64,000 nucleotides of DNA from Edaphocola flava. Lineage in GTDB: Bacteria > Bacteroidota > Bacteroidia > Chitinophagales > Chitinophagaceae. Under the pieces are notes generated by a model that had not been told where the DNA came from, made no database searches, and saw only the letters and a list, made by a program, of their open reading frames with translations. Shown one piece after another: positions 24,937 through 34,362 of the stretch. Made by a program: the position numbers and the translations under genes. The stretch's first letter is position 1. Each line of letters opens with the position of its first letter. Where the stretch lies: assembly GCF_004118155.1 (NCBI RefSeq), contig NZ_SAIQ01000005.1, positions 248,001 through 312,000 of the forward strand, in the 5' to 3' direction.

Positions 24937-26799
24937 ATGTTTTTTTTTCGGAGTGTGTATACTCTTTCTCGTATAAAGAGTTATTTAAAATTGATGTGGT
25001 GCATATTGCTGATCAGCTTATGTACTGCTGTACCTCTTTATGCGCAGACTTTCTGTGATACTTTAGGAGCTCATTTCACTGGTATTTCAGAACAGGGCAA
25101 TGCCAGCTATGCCCTGGGTGACCTGGTTATTCTGGATGGGAATAACGATCCGAATAACATATTTACTGCCGATTGGTACCTTTCCGCAACCTCGAACGTA
25201 ACTGTTTATGCTTCGTTGACAATACAGCCGGGAGCGATTGTGAGACTGAAATCGGGATCTGTACTGAGCATTTATGGATCTGTAGATAACAAGGGGTCTC
25301 TGTTTATAGAGCCCGGTGCCACCATTATTTTCTATGGTACTGTATGGAAGAATGATACAGATGCCATAGTGGGAGACGGGGCGCCTTTTCCCGATACTAT
25401 TGCAGGCGGTACGATACAGTTCGCAGCACCAAGGCCCGTAATTTCTCCATCGGTACAGGCTTCGGCCTGTGTTATGGACAATTATAGCGGAGGTAATTTT
25501 GAACAAGTTCTGAAGGGCGGTAATGTGCCCATGGATATTATATTACAGGTAGCGAATCCAAACAACATTCGCCTGGAAGAAACCGATACCCGCCTGAGTG
25601 GTATGCTGGACTTTGCTGTACCGGATGGAGATATACTCTTAAATGACCGTGATTTTGTATTTGAAAAATATGCAGGCTATGACTGGTCTATACCAGATGC
25701 CCGACAGGCGTTCCTGATCACTAATAATAGTATAGATACCCTTAACTGTAAGGGAATGGTACAGAAAGAGCAGGTCGCTGCCGGTAGTAATTTTGTGTTC
25801 CCCATAGGTCTTTCTGAAACAGGCGGCGACGGCGCACGCAACTTTAGTCCTATAGCGGTGGAGAATCGAAGTGAGCAGGTAGAAATCATCCGGGCCGATG
25901 TCAAATCATATGCCCAGGTACAGGCTATAGGGTATACAACGGGTAGCCCGTCCGACCCGGCCCATGATCATCTGTGGAGGGTACATACTACAGGTGGTGG
26001 TGAAGTAGCGATTACCATGATGCATCGTACGGGTTTAACTAATGATATTGATGATCTTTTTGTTAATCCATCAGGAACCTTCAGTACCATTATGCAGTTT
26101 AAGGACGACAGGGCCACTAAGAACGGAAAGGGCGGCCCCAGGTCTTTGGGTACCGGTCTGGGCAATGCTGGTATTGCGTCTGCTGCACAGGGTGCCTATA
26201 TCTTTGATACTACTGCTGCGGGTTGCGATAATAAGAATGCCTGGTTCAGAAAAGATACCGTGAGTGCAGACAGTTTGTTGCAGTTTAGTATAAAACGAAA
26301 GGGCTGTACAGTCGATCTTGATCTGCAACTCCTGTTAGACGATCTTGCCATAAATCGTATTGAAGTATGGCGCAGCGCAGACAGTGCCGGCGGCACCAGT
26401 GAGTTGATTGGTCTGATGGCCAATTTAGCCAACGAGGCAAACAAATATCATATGAATGATGCCTTTCCGCTACAGGACCTGAACCGCTACCAGCTGCGTA
26501 TTGTTTTTGAAGACAGTACTGCTCTGTTTAGCCCTCCGTTATTGATATATATCGATTGCACTCAGATACATGCCTTCCCTAATCCGGTAAGCGATGGCTG
26601 GGTATATGTAAACGGGCTGGAAAAGGGTCAGGTGTTACAATTGTATACTGCAGACGGAAGACTATTACATACTACTGATGTGCAAAAGATCTGTGAACCT
26701 ATTGATATGAGACCTTATGCCTCAGCACCATATTATATCATCGTTATGCAGCAGCAGCGCCGCAAAGCAGTGCTTAAAATCGTACGTTACGGACCCTGA
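24937..26799 (+). CDS. Secreted T9SS protein, first of a paralogous pair
   Basis: Starting at the ATG at 24937 (MFFFRSVYTLSRIKSYLKLM) gives a signal peptide cleaved after LYAQ; the frame upstream opens only with a TTG. About 620 residues. Repeated short beta-rich segments near the N-terminus (PGAIVRLKSGSVLSIYGSVD, NKGSLFIEPGATIIFYGTVW) suggest a beta-helix start. A central domain contains NYSGGNFEQVLKGGNVPMDI and FVFPIGLSETGGDGARNFSP. The C-terminus is a T9SS tail (FPNPVSDGWVYVNGL, then YYIIVMQQ). The same architecture recurs in the protein at 28665, so the two arose by duplication. Likely a surface protein controlled by the neighbouring two-component system. Confidence 0.85.
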   Translation: MFFFRSVYTLSRIKSYLKLMWCILLISLCTAVPLYAQTFCDTLGAHFTGISEQGNASYALGDLVILDGNNDPNNIFTADWYLSATSNVTVYASLTIQPGAIVRLKSGSVLSIYGSVDNKGSLFIEPGATIIFYGTVWKNDTDAIVGDGAPFPDTIAGGTIQFAAPRPVISPSVQASACVMDNYSGGNFEQVLKGGNVPMDIILQVANPNNIRLEETDTRLSGMLDFAVPDGDILLNDRDFVFEKYAGYDWSIPDARQAFLITNNSIDTLNCKGMVQKEQVAAGSNFVFPIGLSETGGDGARNFSPIAVENRSEQVEIIRADVKSYAQVQAIGYTTGSPSDPAHDHLWRVHTTGGGEVAITMMHRTGLTNDIDDLFVNPSGTFSTIMQFKDDRATKNGKGGPRSLGTGLGNAGIASAAQGAYIFDTTAAGCDNKNAWFRKDTVSADSLLQFSIKRKGCTVDLDLQLLLDDLAINRIEVWRSADSAGGTSELIGLMANLANEANKYHMNDAFPLQDLNRYQLRIVFEDSTALFSPPLLIYIDCTQIHAFPNPVSDGWVYVNGLEKGQVLQLYTADGRLLHTTDVQKICEPIDMRPYASAPYYIIVMQQQRRKAVLKIVRYGP

Positions 26800-26809
26800 T
26801 AAAGAGTAT

Positions 26810-26868
26810 TACTACACAATTTACTACTAAAGTAGCGTTTGCCGAAAGTAGATATCGTCAGACCTTTG
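26810..26868 (+). promoter_or_regulatory. Promoter with adjacent TACTAC site for the beta-roll gene
   Basis: TACTAC lies at 26810-26815. TACTAC-TAAA-GTAG at 26822-26837 directly abuts TTTG (26838-26841). After 19 bases comes GACCTTTG (26861-26868), one base off consensus. The placement is that of an activator site next to the -33 element. A TTG start for the gene at 26839 would lie inside this promoter and is rejected. Confidence 0.55.
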
Positions 26869-26883
26869 CATCCTAATAAAAAC

Positions 26884-28428
26884 ATGAAGAGTAAAAAATT
26901 TAAAAACATGAAAAAGTTTTCTTTATTACTGATCGTTGCAGCAGGATTATGGGCTAAGGCTGACGCGCAAGTAAAATTCGGTAACAACCCTGTTACCATT
27001 AATGCAGGTTCCTTACTAGAACTGGAGAGTACAAATAAAGGCTTCTTACCTACCCGTGTTACACTGACAGACCGTCTTGTATGGGGCCTTGCTGGTACAC
27101 CGGTTACAGGTATGATTGTATACAGCAACGCACTTGGTGCGAATGGTCTTGATACAGGCTTAGTAGTATGGCAGGGGCAATGGAACCTGCTGACGACCAT
27201 TACAAAAACAGATGCGAGTTACTGGAAGCTGAAAGGCAATGCAGGAACAGTGCCTCCGACCACTTTGGGTACACCTGTAGGTGCGTCTAATTTCTGGGGT
27301 ACTACAGATACTCAAAATCTGGCGGTTGGGACCAATGGTATCACTCGCGCCATTTTTGATCAGCATGGTAGCCTTTTTGGAGGCCGGGGTACTTTTGATG
27401 CCAATATGTTTATGATGCCGTCGTGGAGTCTGGTATGGGGAGATAATAATAAAGATTCTGCCAATTATGCTTTAATGTATGGCAATGGGAATACACTTGC
27501 ACAAAATGGAATTGGCTCAATAGTAGGTGGTACATATAACTACTCGAGAGGTAATGCAAGTGCCGTATTTGGAGCGAGTAATAAAGACTCTGCGGACTGG
27601 AGTCTTGTCAGCGGGGCAGGGAATATATTAAGCCCGGGCGCATCTACTAGTGCGGTTTTTGGAGGAAGCAATAAGCTGGTTGGTCTGTATAATGATGCAA
27701 ATGTTGTAGGGGGCACTTTTAATAAAGTGGATGCTGACGCTGCAAGGAATAGTATAATAACGGGTGATAATAACTTGATAAGTGGTAGTACTTCAAACAA
27801 CAATGCTTTATCCGGAGTTAATAATACTATTTTTAATAGCTCTTCAAGTGTAGTGAGTGGAGATGGGAACAAACTGGCCAATGCAAGTAATGCAGCCATT
27901 TTTGGATCGTTAAATATAGATTCTGCCAGTTCCAATATAATAGGTGGGGAGTATAATACGATCCGTTCAACAGGGTATCAGAGCATTGTTGGCGGTAGAG
28001 TAAATAATGTGGAAACACCTTATAGTATTGTTGTCGGTACTGCTAACAGAACGGTAAATGCAAATTTTGGTTTTGGCCCATGCGCTGTATTTGGCGATAA
28101 TAATGTCGATTCTGCACGTTGGACGCTGATTGCGGGATTTAATAATATAGTAAGCCCTGGTATGGCATACGGAACAGTAGTGGGCAGACATAATCAGCCG
28201 GTTAACGGAGCATTGTTTACTGTCGGAACAGGAACAGGTTTTTTACAACGCAAGAATGCACTAACCGTACTATCTACACAAACTACCGGTGCTGCTGTTA
28301 ATGGTAATATTGTGTTTGCAAACCTGCCTAAATATAATACGCCTGCAGATGCCGTTGCTGATGCATCCCTGCCTTCTGGTGCCATGTACTTCTTAACCAC
28401 TGGTGGTCCGGTATATGTGAAGCCATAA
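26884..28428 (+). CDS. Beta-roll (YadA-head-like) surface protein
   Basis: The start MKSKKFKNMKKFSLLLIVAA leads to a signal peptide ending in KADAQ; an ATG eight codons later is also possible. About 514 residues. Residues about 190-450 are a run of short units of the kind SIVGGTYN, SAVFGASNKDSADWSLVSGA, SAVFGGSNK, NVVGGTFN, SIITGDNN, SVVSGDGN, NIIGGEYN and TLIAGFNN. This recalls the left-handed beta-roll of YadA-type adhesin heads. No T9SS tail and no YadA anchor are seen; the C-terminus is short. It lies between two paralogous T9SS proteins and may be displayed or assembled with them. Confidence 0.8.
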   Translation: MKSKKFKNMKKFSLLLIVAAGLWAKADAQVKFGNNPVTINAGSLLELESTNKGFLPTRVTLTDRLVWGLAGTPVTGMIVYSNALGANGLDTGLVVWQGQWNLLTTITKTDASYWKLKGNAGTVPPTTLGTPVGASNFWGTTDTQNLAVGTNGITRAIFDQHGSLFGGRGTFDANMFMMPSWSLVWGDNNKDSANYALMYGNGNTLAQNGIGSIVGGTYNYSRGNASAVFGASNKDSADWSLVSGAGNILSPGASTSAVFGGSNKLVGLYNDANVVGGTFNKVDADAARNSIITGDNNLISGSTSNNNALSGVNNTIFNSSSSVVSGDGNKLANASNAAIFGSLNIDSASSNIIGGEYNTIRSTGYQSIVGGRVNNVETPYSIVVGTANRTVNANFGFGPCAVFGDNNVDSARWTLIAGFNNIVSPGMAYGTVVGRHNQPVNGALFTVGTGTGFLQRKNALTVLSTQTTGAAVNGNIVFANLPKYNTPADAVADASLPSGAMYFLTTGGPVYVKP

Positions 28429-28550
28429 GCTTTCTCTACATTGGGTATACATGATCGATAGTCCGGCACTTTTTGCCCGGCTAGTCTGAAAAACCATCAT
28501 GTTGATTTACCCTTAATTCAAAAACTTTTATCCCTTAAACATTTTTGCCG

Positions 28551-28582
28551 GTTTTCGTTCGAGCATGACATAGAACGAAAAC
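28551..28582. repeat. Inverted repeat between beta-roll and second T9SS gene
   Basis: GTTTTCGTTC (28551-28560) and GAACGAAAAC (28573-28582) are perfect inverted arms with a 12-base centre; flanking CCGG extends the symmetry. No T-run follows, so it may be an operator or a weak terminator. Confidence 0.45.
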
Positions 28583-28664
28583 CCGGTACAGGGGATCGTA
28601 TGCCATGTAATACAGTTAAATACTGGCATACACTTCTATTTTCTTATTTTAAAAGCAATCAAAA

Positions 28665-30434
28665 ATGAATCAAATCATAAAATGGAGGCCGGTTATTTAT
28701 AGCCTGTCATTAATGACCATTCTTTTTGCTCATAAGGCCAGTGGCCAGCAGGGGGCCTGCACTACCGGTGGGGCTATAGGCTACAGCCAGTATGTAAATT
28801 ATACAGGCGCTACAAGCGGCGACCAGTCCATATCGGCTGCAGGCAGCATAGAGATTGGCCCTGCGGGTGTATACGATGTATACGGTGCCCTGATCAATAA
28901 TGGTAATATTACGGTACAAAGCGGTGGTGTGCTGAGTGTATATGGTGATTTTGTTAATAATGGTACGCTGAAAGTATCGCCCGGAGGGACGATTAACTTT
29001 TATGGCACTACCTGGACTAACGCCACTACCGCTCTTGTATCAGATAATGAAGCCATGGCCAATACAACGCCTGGTGGAAATGTACACTTTATTGCTCCAC
29101 GACCTGCTATTCCGGCCAGCTATATCAGCAGCTCACCTTGTCTTTCAGCTTACAGCGGCGGCAATTTTGCTCAGAATATAGATGGGGGAAATGTGGCTAT
29201 GGATATCTCCATGCATATAAAAAATGCCAATAATGTAAACCTGATCAACAGCAATACCCGTTTAGAAGGTACATTGGTGTTTGACGCGGTAAGCGGCGAT
29301 GTAAACCTGGGTAATAATAACTTCGATTTTACGGCTAATGGCACCTGGAGTACGACTGTAGCACCTGATGCTGCCTACTTCCTGACCAATGGTATAACAG
29401 CCTGTGCCGGAGCGGTAGAAAAGACAGGACTGGCCAGCGGGGCCAGCTTTGTGTTCCCGATCGGACGTGCGGAAACGTATAGCGGCGGGCGCGATTTTAC
29501 CCCTGCTATCCTGCGCAATGATGGTACCGCAACCGATAACTTCCAGGTACGGGTTAAAAACTATGCAGATGCACAGAGCATCGGAGGTATAGTGATTCAT
29601 GCGCCTGAAGAAGGTATGGACCGCGTATGGCAGATTACCAGTACTAATGGTAGTGGTGTAACCATGAACCTGCAGCATAATAGTGCAACGAACGGCGGTA
29701 CATATACAACCGTATTTGGCGGTGACCCGAATGCTTTTATAACGCAATACCAGGGTAACGGAAACTGGAATACAGGCCCTTCGGGTACCGATATTACGGG
29801 TAGTGTTGGGGGCTCTGTAATTCATGTTCGTGGTTTCTCACTGACCAGTACAGCAACTAATTGCGGTGATGCAGGCAGCTGGTTTACTAAGTCTCCGGAT
29901 GCGAACTCTCCTTTACCGGTAACGCTGTTGAGCTTTACAGGGAAACCAATGGCCTGTGCTGCACAACTGAACTGGCTTACTGCAGAAGAGCAATCGCTGG
30001 ACCGTTTCGAGATAGAATATAGCAAGGACGGAAGCAGCTATATGCAGGTCGGTAGCACACCAGCAAAAAATATTGCCGGAAGTACTTATGAGTTTAGCTA
30101 TGAGCAGCCAGCGGGTTCGGGTTATTACCGCCTGAAGATGATTGACCGGGACGGTCAGTACACCTATAGTACTGTGGTACTGGTACACACCAATTGTGAC
30201 GATCTGTCTATAGTACTCTATCCTAACCCTACCCCTGATGTGGTGCATGTTAAAGGGCTGCAAAGCGGATCAGTGATACAGGTATATGATATCTCTGGCA
30301 AGCAGCTGATACAGCAAAAGGCTGTGGCTGATGAAGCCAATCTGGAGCTTGGCGCTTATGCTGCGGGTACGTATACAGTAATTATTACAAACGGAACGGA
30401 ACGACTGCTGAGTGTGAAAGTAGTAAAACAATGA
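28665..30434 (+). CDS. Secreted T9SS protein, second of the paralogous pair
   Basis: 589 residues from MNQIIKWRPVIYSLSLMTIL, with a signal peptide ending ASGQ. The N-terminal beta-rich units (VYDVYGALINNGNITVQSGG, VLSVYGDFVNNGTLKVSPGG, TINFYGTTW) and the central NYSGGN-like SAYSGGNFAQNIDGGNVAMD and FVFPIGRAETYSGGRDFTPA parallel the protein at 24937. An extra immunoglobulin-like segment (LLSFTGKPMACAAQLNWLTA, FEIEYSKDG) precedes the T9SS tail YPNPTPDVVHVKGLQ...VKVVKQ. It differs from its paralogue in this region, so the pair has diverged by domain exchange. No TACTAC site was found before it; read-through from the beta-roll gene is possible. Confidence 0.87.
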   Translation: MNQIIKWRPVIYSLSLMTILFAHKASGQQGACTTGGAIGYSQYVNYTGATSGDQSISAAGSIEIGPAGVYDVYGALINNGNITVQSGGVLSVYGDFVNNGTLKVSPGGTINFYGTTWTNATTALVSDNEAMANTTPGGNVHFIAPRPAIPASYISSSPCLSAYSGGNFAQNIDGGNVAMDISMHIKNANNVNLINSNTRLEGTLVFDAVSGDVNLGNNNFDFTANGTWSTTVAPDAAYFLTNGITACAGAVEKTGLASGASFVFPIGRAETYSGGRDFTPAILRNDGTATDNFQVRVKNYADAQSIGGIVIHAPEEGMDRVWQITSTNGSGVTMNLQHNSATNGGTYTTVFGGDPNAFITQYQGNGNWNTGPSGTDITGSVGGSVIHVRGFSLTSTATNCGDAGSWFTKSPDANSPLPVTLLSFTGKPMACAAQLNWLTAEEQSLDRFEIEYSKDGSSYMQVGSTPAKNIAGSTYEFSYEQPAGSGYYRLKMIDRDGQYTYSTVVLVHTNCDDLSIVLYPNPTPDVVHVKGLQSGSVIQVYDISGKQLIQQKAVADEANLELGAYAAGTYTVIITNGTERLLSVKVVKQ

Positions 30435-30626
30435 AAATAACATACTATCTATAAAATGTCAGGTCTGCCATTGTCCTTTAGGGGTATATGGGCAAGGCAG
30501 ATACTGATCCCTACACCCATAATTAATACCTGCTAAACCTACGCAGCTATTACTCTACACCTGATGAAAAAAGCAAGTATACTTTGTATACTTATAATGA
30601 TATAATCATTTCTCTTCACAGCTCAG

Positions 30627-30653
30627 GGATCGCATGTCTATGCGATCCTTTTT
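30627..30653 (+). terminator. Terminator after the T9SS/beta-roll cluster
   Basis: A perfect 9-bp stem (GGATCGCAT with ATGCGATCC) around GTCT, followed by TTTTT. The gap 30435-30757 otherwise holds nothing I can identify. Confidence 0.8.
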
Positions 30654-30757
30654 GCTTCCCCTTCTCCACAGATGCAGCAGAAATGAGCTTATCTTTAAAT
30701 AGCTAAAAAAAGAGTAACTTACGCCCCGAATTTATCTATATCTGAACATATTATATT

Positions 30758-32386
30758 ATGAATTTAGAATTCAATAAAAATGAAGATGCCATGCGCCTGA
30801 TCACCAGCCAGGTGAGACAGCGTAAAGCAGTGATTGAAGAGGGTGGCGGAAAGAAAGCAATTGAAAAAGGAAAAGCCAAAGGCAAAATGTCGCCTCGTGA
30901 GCGTATCGAATACCTGACAGATAAAGATTCAGACTTCCTGGAGCTGGGCATTTTTGCGGGTTATGAGATGTATCCTGAGCATGGTGGTTGTCCTGCCGGT
31001 GGTACGGTAGCCGGTATCGGTTATGTAAGTGGCCGTCAGTGTATGATCATTGCCAATGATTATACCGTTAAAGCCGGAGCCTGGTTCCCTATTACGGGTA
31101 AGAAAAACCTGCGCCTGCAGGAGATTGCGATGGAAAACCGCTTGCCGGTGATCTATATCGTGGATAGTGCCGGTGTTTATCTGCCCATGCAGGACGAGAT
31201 CTTCCCGGATAAGGAGCATTTCGGACGTATTTTCAGAAATAATGCACAGATGAGTGCTATGGGTATTACCCAGATTGCAGCAGTAACCGGTAGCTGTGTG
31301 GCTGGTGGGGCGTACCTGCCGATCATGAGCGATGAAACGCTGATGGTAAACGGTAATGCCTCTATTTTCCTGGCCGGACCATACCTGGTAAAAGCGGCAA
31401 TAGGTGAGGATGCAGACCAGGAAACCCTGGGTGGTGCGACTACACATACAGAGATCAGCGGTATTGCCGATTATAAATTTGATACCGAGCAGGAATGCCT
31501 GGATCAGGTAAAAAGAATTGTAGATAAGCTGGGTAAACCGGAAGATGCCGGATTTGACCGTGCCAAACCAGCGCTGCCATTGAAAGATCCTAAAGAGATC
31601 TGTGGCCTGGTGAGTGCAGAGAATAATAAGCCTTATGATATTGTTGAGATCATTGAACGTATTGTAGATAATTCAGAATTTGATCAGTTCAAACAAGATT
31701 ACGGTAAGACCATAGTATGTGGTTATGCACGTGTCGACGGGTGGGCAGTAGGTATTGTGGCCAACCAGCGTATGATTGTAAAGAGTGGCAAGAAAGAAAT
31801 GCAGCTGGGTGGGGTTATCTATGGCGACAGTGCCGATAAAGCAGCCCGTTTTATACAGAACTGTAACCAGAAAAAAATACCACTGGTCTTCTTGCAGGAT
31901 GTGACCGGCTTTATGGTGGGTACGCGCAGCGAGCATTCCGGTATTACTAAAGATGGTGCCAAGATGGTAAATGCTGTAGCCAACTCTGTAGTGCCTAAGA
32001 TCACGATCATCATTGGTAACTCCTATGGTGCCGGTAACTATGCGATGTGTGGCAAGGCTTACGACCCTCGCTTTATATATGCATGGCCTAATGCCAAAGT
32101 TGCGGTAATGGGTGGAGAGCAGGCCGCAAAAACGCTGTTGCAGATCCAGGTGGCTTCGCTGAAAGCAAAAGGAGAAACCATAGATCCGGAAAAAGAGCAG
32201 GCACTGCTGAAAGAGATTACGGATAAGTATAATAAACAGACTACCCCGTATTATGCAGCTTCCCGTCTGTGGGTAGATGATATCATTGATCCGCTGGATA
32301 CGCGTAAAGTGATTGCAGAAGGAATTAAGGCCGCAAACAATGCGCCGATCAACAGAGAATGGAAAGCCGGAGTATTCCAGGTATAA
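30758..32386 (+). CDS. Acyl-CoA carboxylase, carboxyltransferase (beta) subunit
   Basis: 542 residues, the full length of the family. The N-terminal half carries MSPRERIEYLTD, GGCPAGGTVAGIGYVSGRQC and ACC-type GAYLPIMSDETLMV, with the oxyanion-hole region VTGSCVAGGAYLPIMSDE. The C-terminal half carries VTGFMVGTRSEHSGITKDGA and GNSYGAGNYAMCGKAYDPRF. These fit the biotin-dependent carboxylases of branched-chain or propionyl-CoA type, best methylcrotonyl-CoA carboxylase beta. It transfers CO2 from biotinyl-carrier to the acyl-CoA. No biotin carboxylase subunit is adjacent. It stands alone between two terminators. Confidence 0.9.
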   Translation: MNLEFNKNEDAMRLITSQVRQRKAVIEEGGGKKAIEKGKAKGKMSPRERIEYLTDKDSDFLELGIFAGYEMYPEHGGCPAGGTVAGIGYVSGRQCMIIANDYTVKAGAWFPITGKKNLRLQEIAMENRLPVIYIVDSAGVYLPMQDEIFPDKEHFGRIFRNNAQMSAMGITQIAAVTGSCVAGGAYLPIMSDETLMVNGNASIFLAGPYLVKAAIGEDADQETLGGATTHTEISGIADYKFDTEQECLDQVKRIVDKLGKPEDAGFDRAKPALPLKDPKEICGLVSAENNKPYDIVEIIERIVDNSEFDQFKQDYGKTIVCGYARVDGWAVGIVANQRMIVKSGKKEMQLGGVIYGDSADKAARFIQNCNQKKIPLVFLQDVTGFMVGTRSEHSGITKDGAKMVNAVANSVVPKITIIIGNSYGAGNYAMCGKAYDPRFIYAWPNAKVAVMGGEQAAKTLLQIQVASLKAKGETIDPEKEQALLKEITDKYNKQTTPYYAASRLWVDDIIDPLDTRKVIAEGIKAANNAPINREWKAGVFQV

Positions 32387-32400
32387 GTCCATCTCTTACT

Positions 32401-32445
32401 ATACAACAATAAAGGCTGCTCATAGAGCAGCCTTTATTGTTGTAT
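32401..32445. terminator. 20-bp perfect hairpin after the carboxylase gene
   Basis: Arms 32401-32420 and 32426-32445 with loop CATAG, read the same on both strands. Contains the element GGCTGCT...AGCAGCC shared with the hairpin at 32978. Confidence 0.75.
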
Positions 32446-32566
32446 ACAGCTTTTTTTTGCTGTGCATCTTTGTCTCCCGAAGGAGGATATTCTAATAACT
32501 GAGTATCCGCTTAAAGGAAACAAAGATTGGCCTTATGATTTAGGCATTCTATTTATATCTTTTGCT

Positions 32567-32939
32567 ACCTTTTGCCTTGATGCAAAAGGTACCGCCAAAA
32601 AATCAAGGCTGTATACATCCCTGGCTAAAAATCAATGTGTCGGTCGGTCGCAAACCAGACTCGCTGCGCTCAGACAGTGGTTTCCGACTTTATCGACCGA
32701 GCCAATGATTTTTGTAACGCCGGATTTATAAGGCCATTTGAACGATCTGTACTTGTACGGATCGCTTAATGTTTTCATCACAGCGATAGCCATTTTGGAG
32801 TGCAGATGCGATCGTTGAGCAGCGAATGGATCACACGTTAAGCTCAGACGATCAATGCACGCAACGGTACAAAATGGCGGTGCTTGCAATCGCCTTGATG
32901 AAATATCATTTTTGCACCTTTTGTTGCCGGACAAAAGGA
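32567..32939. repeat. Non-coding dispersed-repeat-like sequence
   Basis: A segment of about 373 bases bounded by two small hairpins with the same core. The left one is ACCTTTTGC-CTTGAT-GCAAAAGGT (32567-32590) and the right one ACCTTTTGT-TGCCGG-ACAAAAGGA (32916-32939). Inside is CAGACTCGCTGCGCTCAGAC (32658-32677) among other segments that look familiar from intergenic repeats in Bacteroidota genomes. Short frames over it are not genes. The surrounding gap 32387-33034 holds only this and two hairpins. Confidence 0.55.
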
Positions 32940-32977
32940 TGAAAAAAAAGGTTACTACATGCGGATAGTCGGTTTCT

Positions 32978-33022
32978 AATAAATACAATAGGCTGCTCAT
33001 AAAGCAGCCTATTGTATTTATT
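32978..33022. terminator. 20-bp perfect hairpin after the desaturase gene
   Basis: Arms 32978-32997 and 33003-33022 with loop CATAA. It shares the GGCTGCT...AGCAGCC core with the hairpin at 32401 and lies 13 bases past the stop of the convergent desaturase gene. Confidence 0.75.
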
Positions 33023-33034
33023 GAAATGTCTTTT

Positions 33035-34111
33035 TTATGCAGTCTGACCTACTACTTTCAGGTATTGCAGGTGAGAACCCAGAGCGCCGATCAGTGTTCG
33101 GTGTTCGTGATAAGGCACATTATATTTGGCACATACCTGCTGTACAATACGGTTGATAGCAGGATAGTGGATATGGCTGATCTTAGGGAACAGGTGATGC
33201 TCTACCTGGAAGTTCAGTCCGCCGGTCATCCAGGATACTATTTTACTGCGGGTAGAAAAGTTAGAAGTTGTTTGTAACTGGTGTATAAACCAGTTTTGCT
33301 CAATTTTGTGTGTGTCTTCATTTGGCATAGGGAACTCAACGTCCTCAACCACGTGTGCCAGCTGAAATACAATACTGATAATCACTCCGGTGATGCCAGC
33401 CGTGATCAGGTAACCGATCAGGGCATGTTGCCAGCCTACCACTACGATAGGTACAACGATGAACATAACAAAGTAGAAAACCTTAGTCGCCCAGAAACCG
33501 ATATGGTCTTTAGTCGCCATCTTAGGCACCTTTTTATCCATGATCTTACCCGTAAAGTATTTGGTAAAATCGTTAAAGCCGATCCAGGTGATATAGGTTA
33601 AAGAGTAGAGTACCAGACTGTAGATATGCTGGAATCGATGCAAAGGGTAGTGCTTTTGCTCTCTGTTGGTACGGATGAATGGTTTGATGTCAATATCATC
33701 ATCATGCCCCTCAATATTAGTGTAGGTGTGGTGGATTACATTATGTTTCACCTTCCATAAATAGGTGCTGCCACCCATAATGTTCAGGGAATAGCCCATA
33801 ATATTATTCAGCCATTTCTTATCTGAATAGCTGCCGTGGCCGCCATCATGCATTACATTAAATCCGATCAGGGAGAACGTCAGTCCAAGTAATCCGCACA
33901 TCAGTACATTGGCCCAGGTAGGTAAGCTACCGAATACAAGCAGTACATAAAGCGTAATTAACGCAGCAACCAAAACAATCGTTTTGTGATAAATGCGCCA
34001 GTCACCGGTTGGCTTTTTTTTGCTCTCTTTGAAATAAGCATCTACTTGTCCTTTCAGTTCTTTTGTGAACTCTGGATTGATGCTATTGATAAATGAAATG
34101 TTTTTTGCCAC
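33035..34111 (-). CDS. Membrane fatty acid desaturase
   Basis: 358 residues with four to six membrane segments (LVAALITLYVLLVFGSLPTW, ANVLMCGLLGLTFSLIGF, VPIVVVGWQHALIGYLITAG). The three di-iron histidine boxes are HDGGH near residue 98, HNVIHH near 134 and QVEHH near 318. The Gln in place of the first His of the third box is the mark of front-end (linoleoyl-CoA type) desaturases. It introduces a double bond into acyl chains of membrane lipids, probably at a carboxyl-proximal position. On the minus strand a TAAATTTG -7 box at 34143-34136 precedes it. It is monocistronic. Confidence 0.93.
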   Translation of the reverse strand: MAKNISFINSINPEFTKELKGQVDAYFKESKKKPTGDWRIYHKTIVLVAALITLYVLLVFGSLPTWANVLMCGLLGLTFSLIGFNVMHDGGHGSYSDKKWLNNIMGYSLNIMGGSTYLWKVKHNVIHHTYTNIEGHDDDIDIKPFIRTNREQKHYPLHRFQHIYSLVLYSLTYITWIGFNDFTKYFTGKIMDKKVPKMATKDHIGFWATKVFYFVMFIVVPIVVVGWQHALIGYLITAGITGVIISIVFQLAHVVEDVEFPMPNEDTHKIEQNWFIHQLQTTSNFSTRSKIVSWMTGGLNFQVEHHLFPKISHIHYPAINRIVQQVCAKYNVPYHEHRTLIGALGSHLQYLKVVGQTA

Positions 34112-34362
34112 AGCACTAATTTAAAATGTAATGGGCAAATTTACTATATAAATCCGGGTAATCTATATTTCGTCACGGATATTTTACAGGCATTAACCAC
34201 TTTTTAATAAATATTTTGCATATTTATATATGTTTGTGGTATTTTGTAAGGAGCAAACAATATGGAGTATTCCTTTAACGGGCAGCCATTCTGCATTCAA
34301 AATAGGTGAGAAACGGGCTCTTAACGCTACTGCAAAGCATTCCTCAATGCTGAAATAATGTG

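Noticed and set aside
26839..26883. A TTG start extending the beta-roll protein upstream.
   Set aside because: It lies in the promoter (-33 TTTG at 26838) and would place a non-signal sequence before the signal peptide.
31673..32392. A 239-codon antisense frame within the carboxylase gene.
   Set aside because: It is opposite a well-conserved enzyme, and its composition is not protein-like.
32462..32731. Small frames over the repeat region after the carboxylase gene.
   Set aside because: They translate non-coding repeat DNA; similar hypothetical proteins seem to be misannotations of the same repeat.
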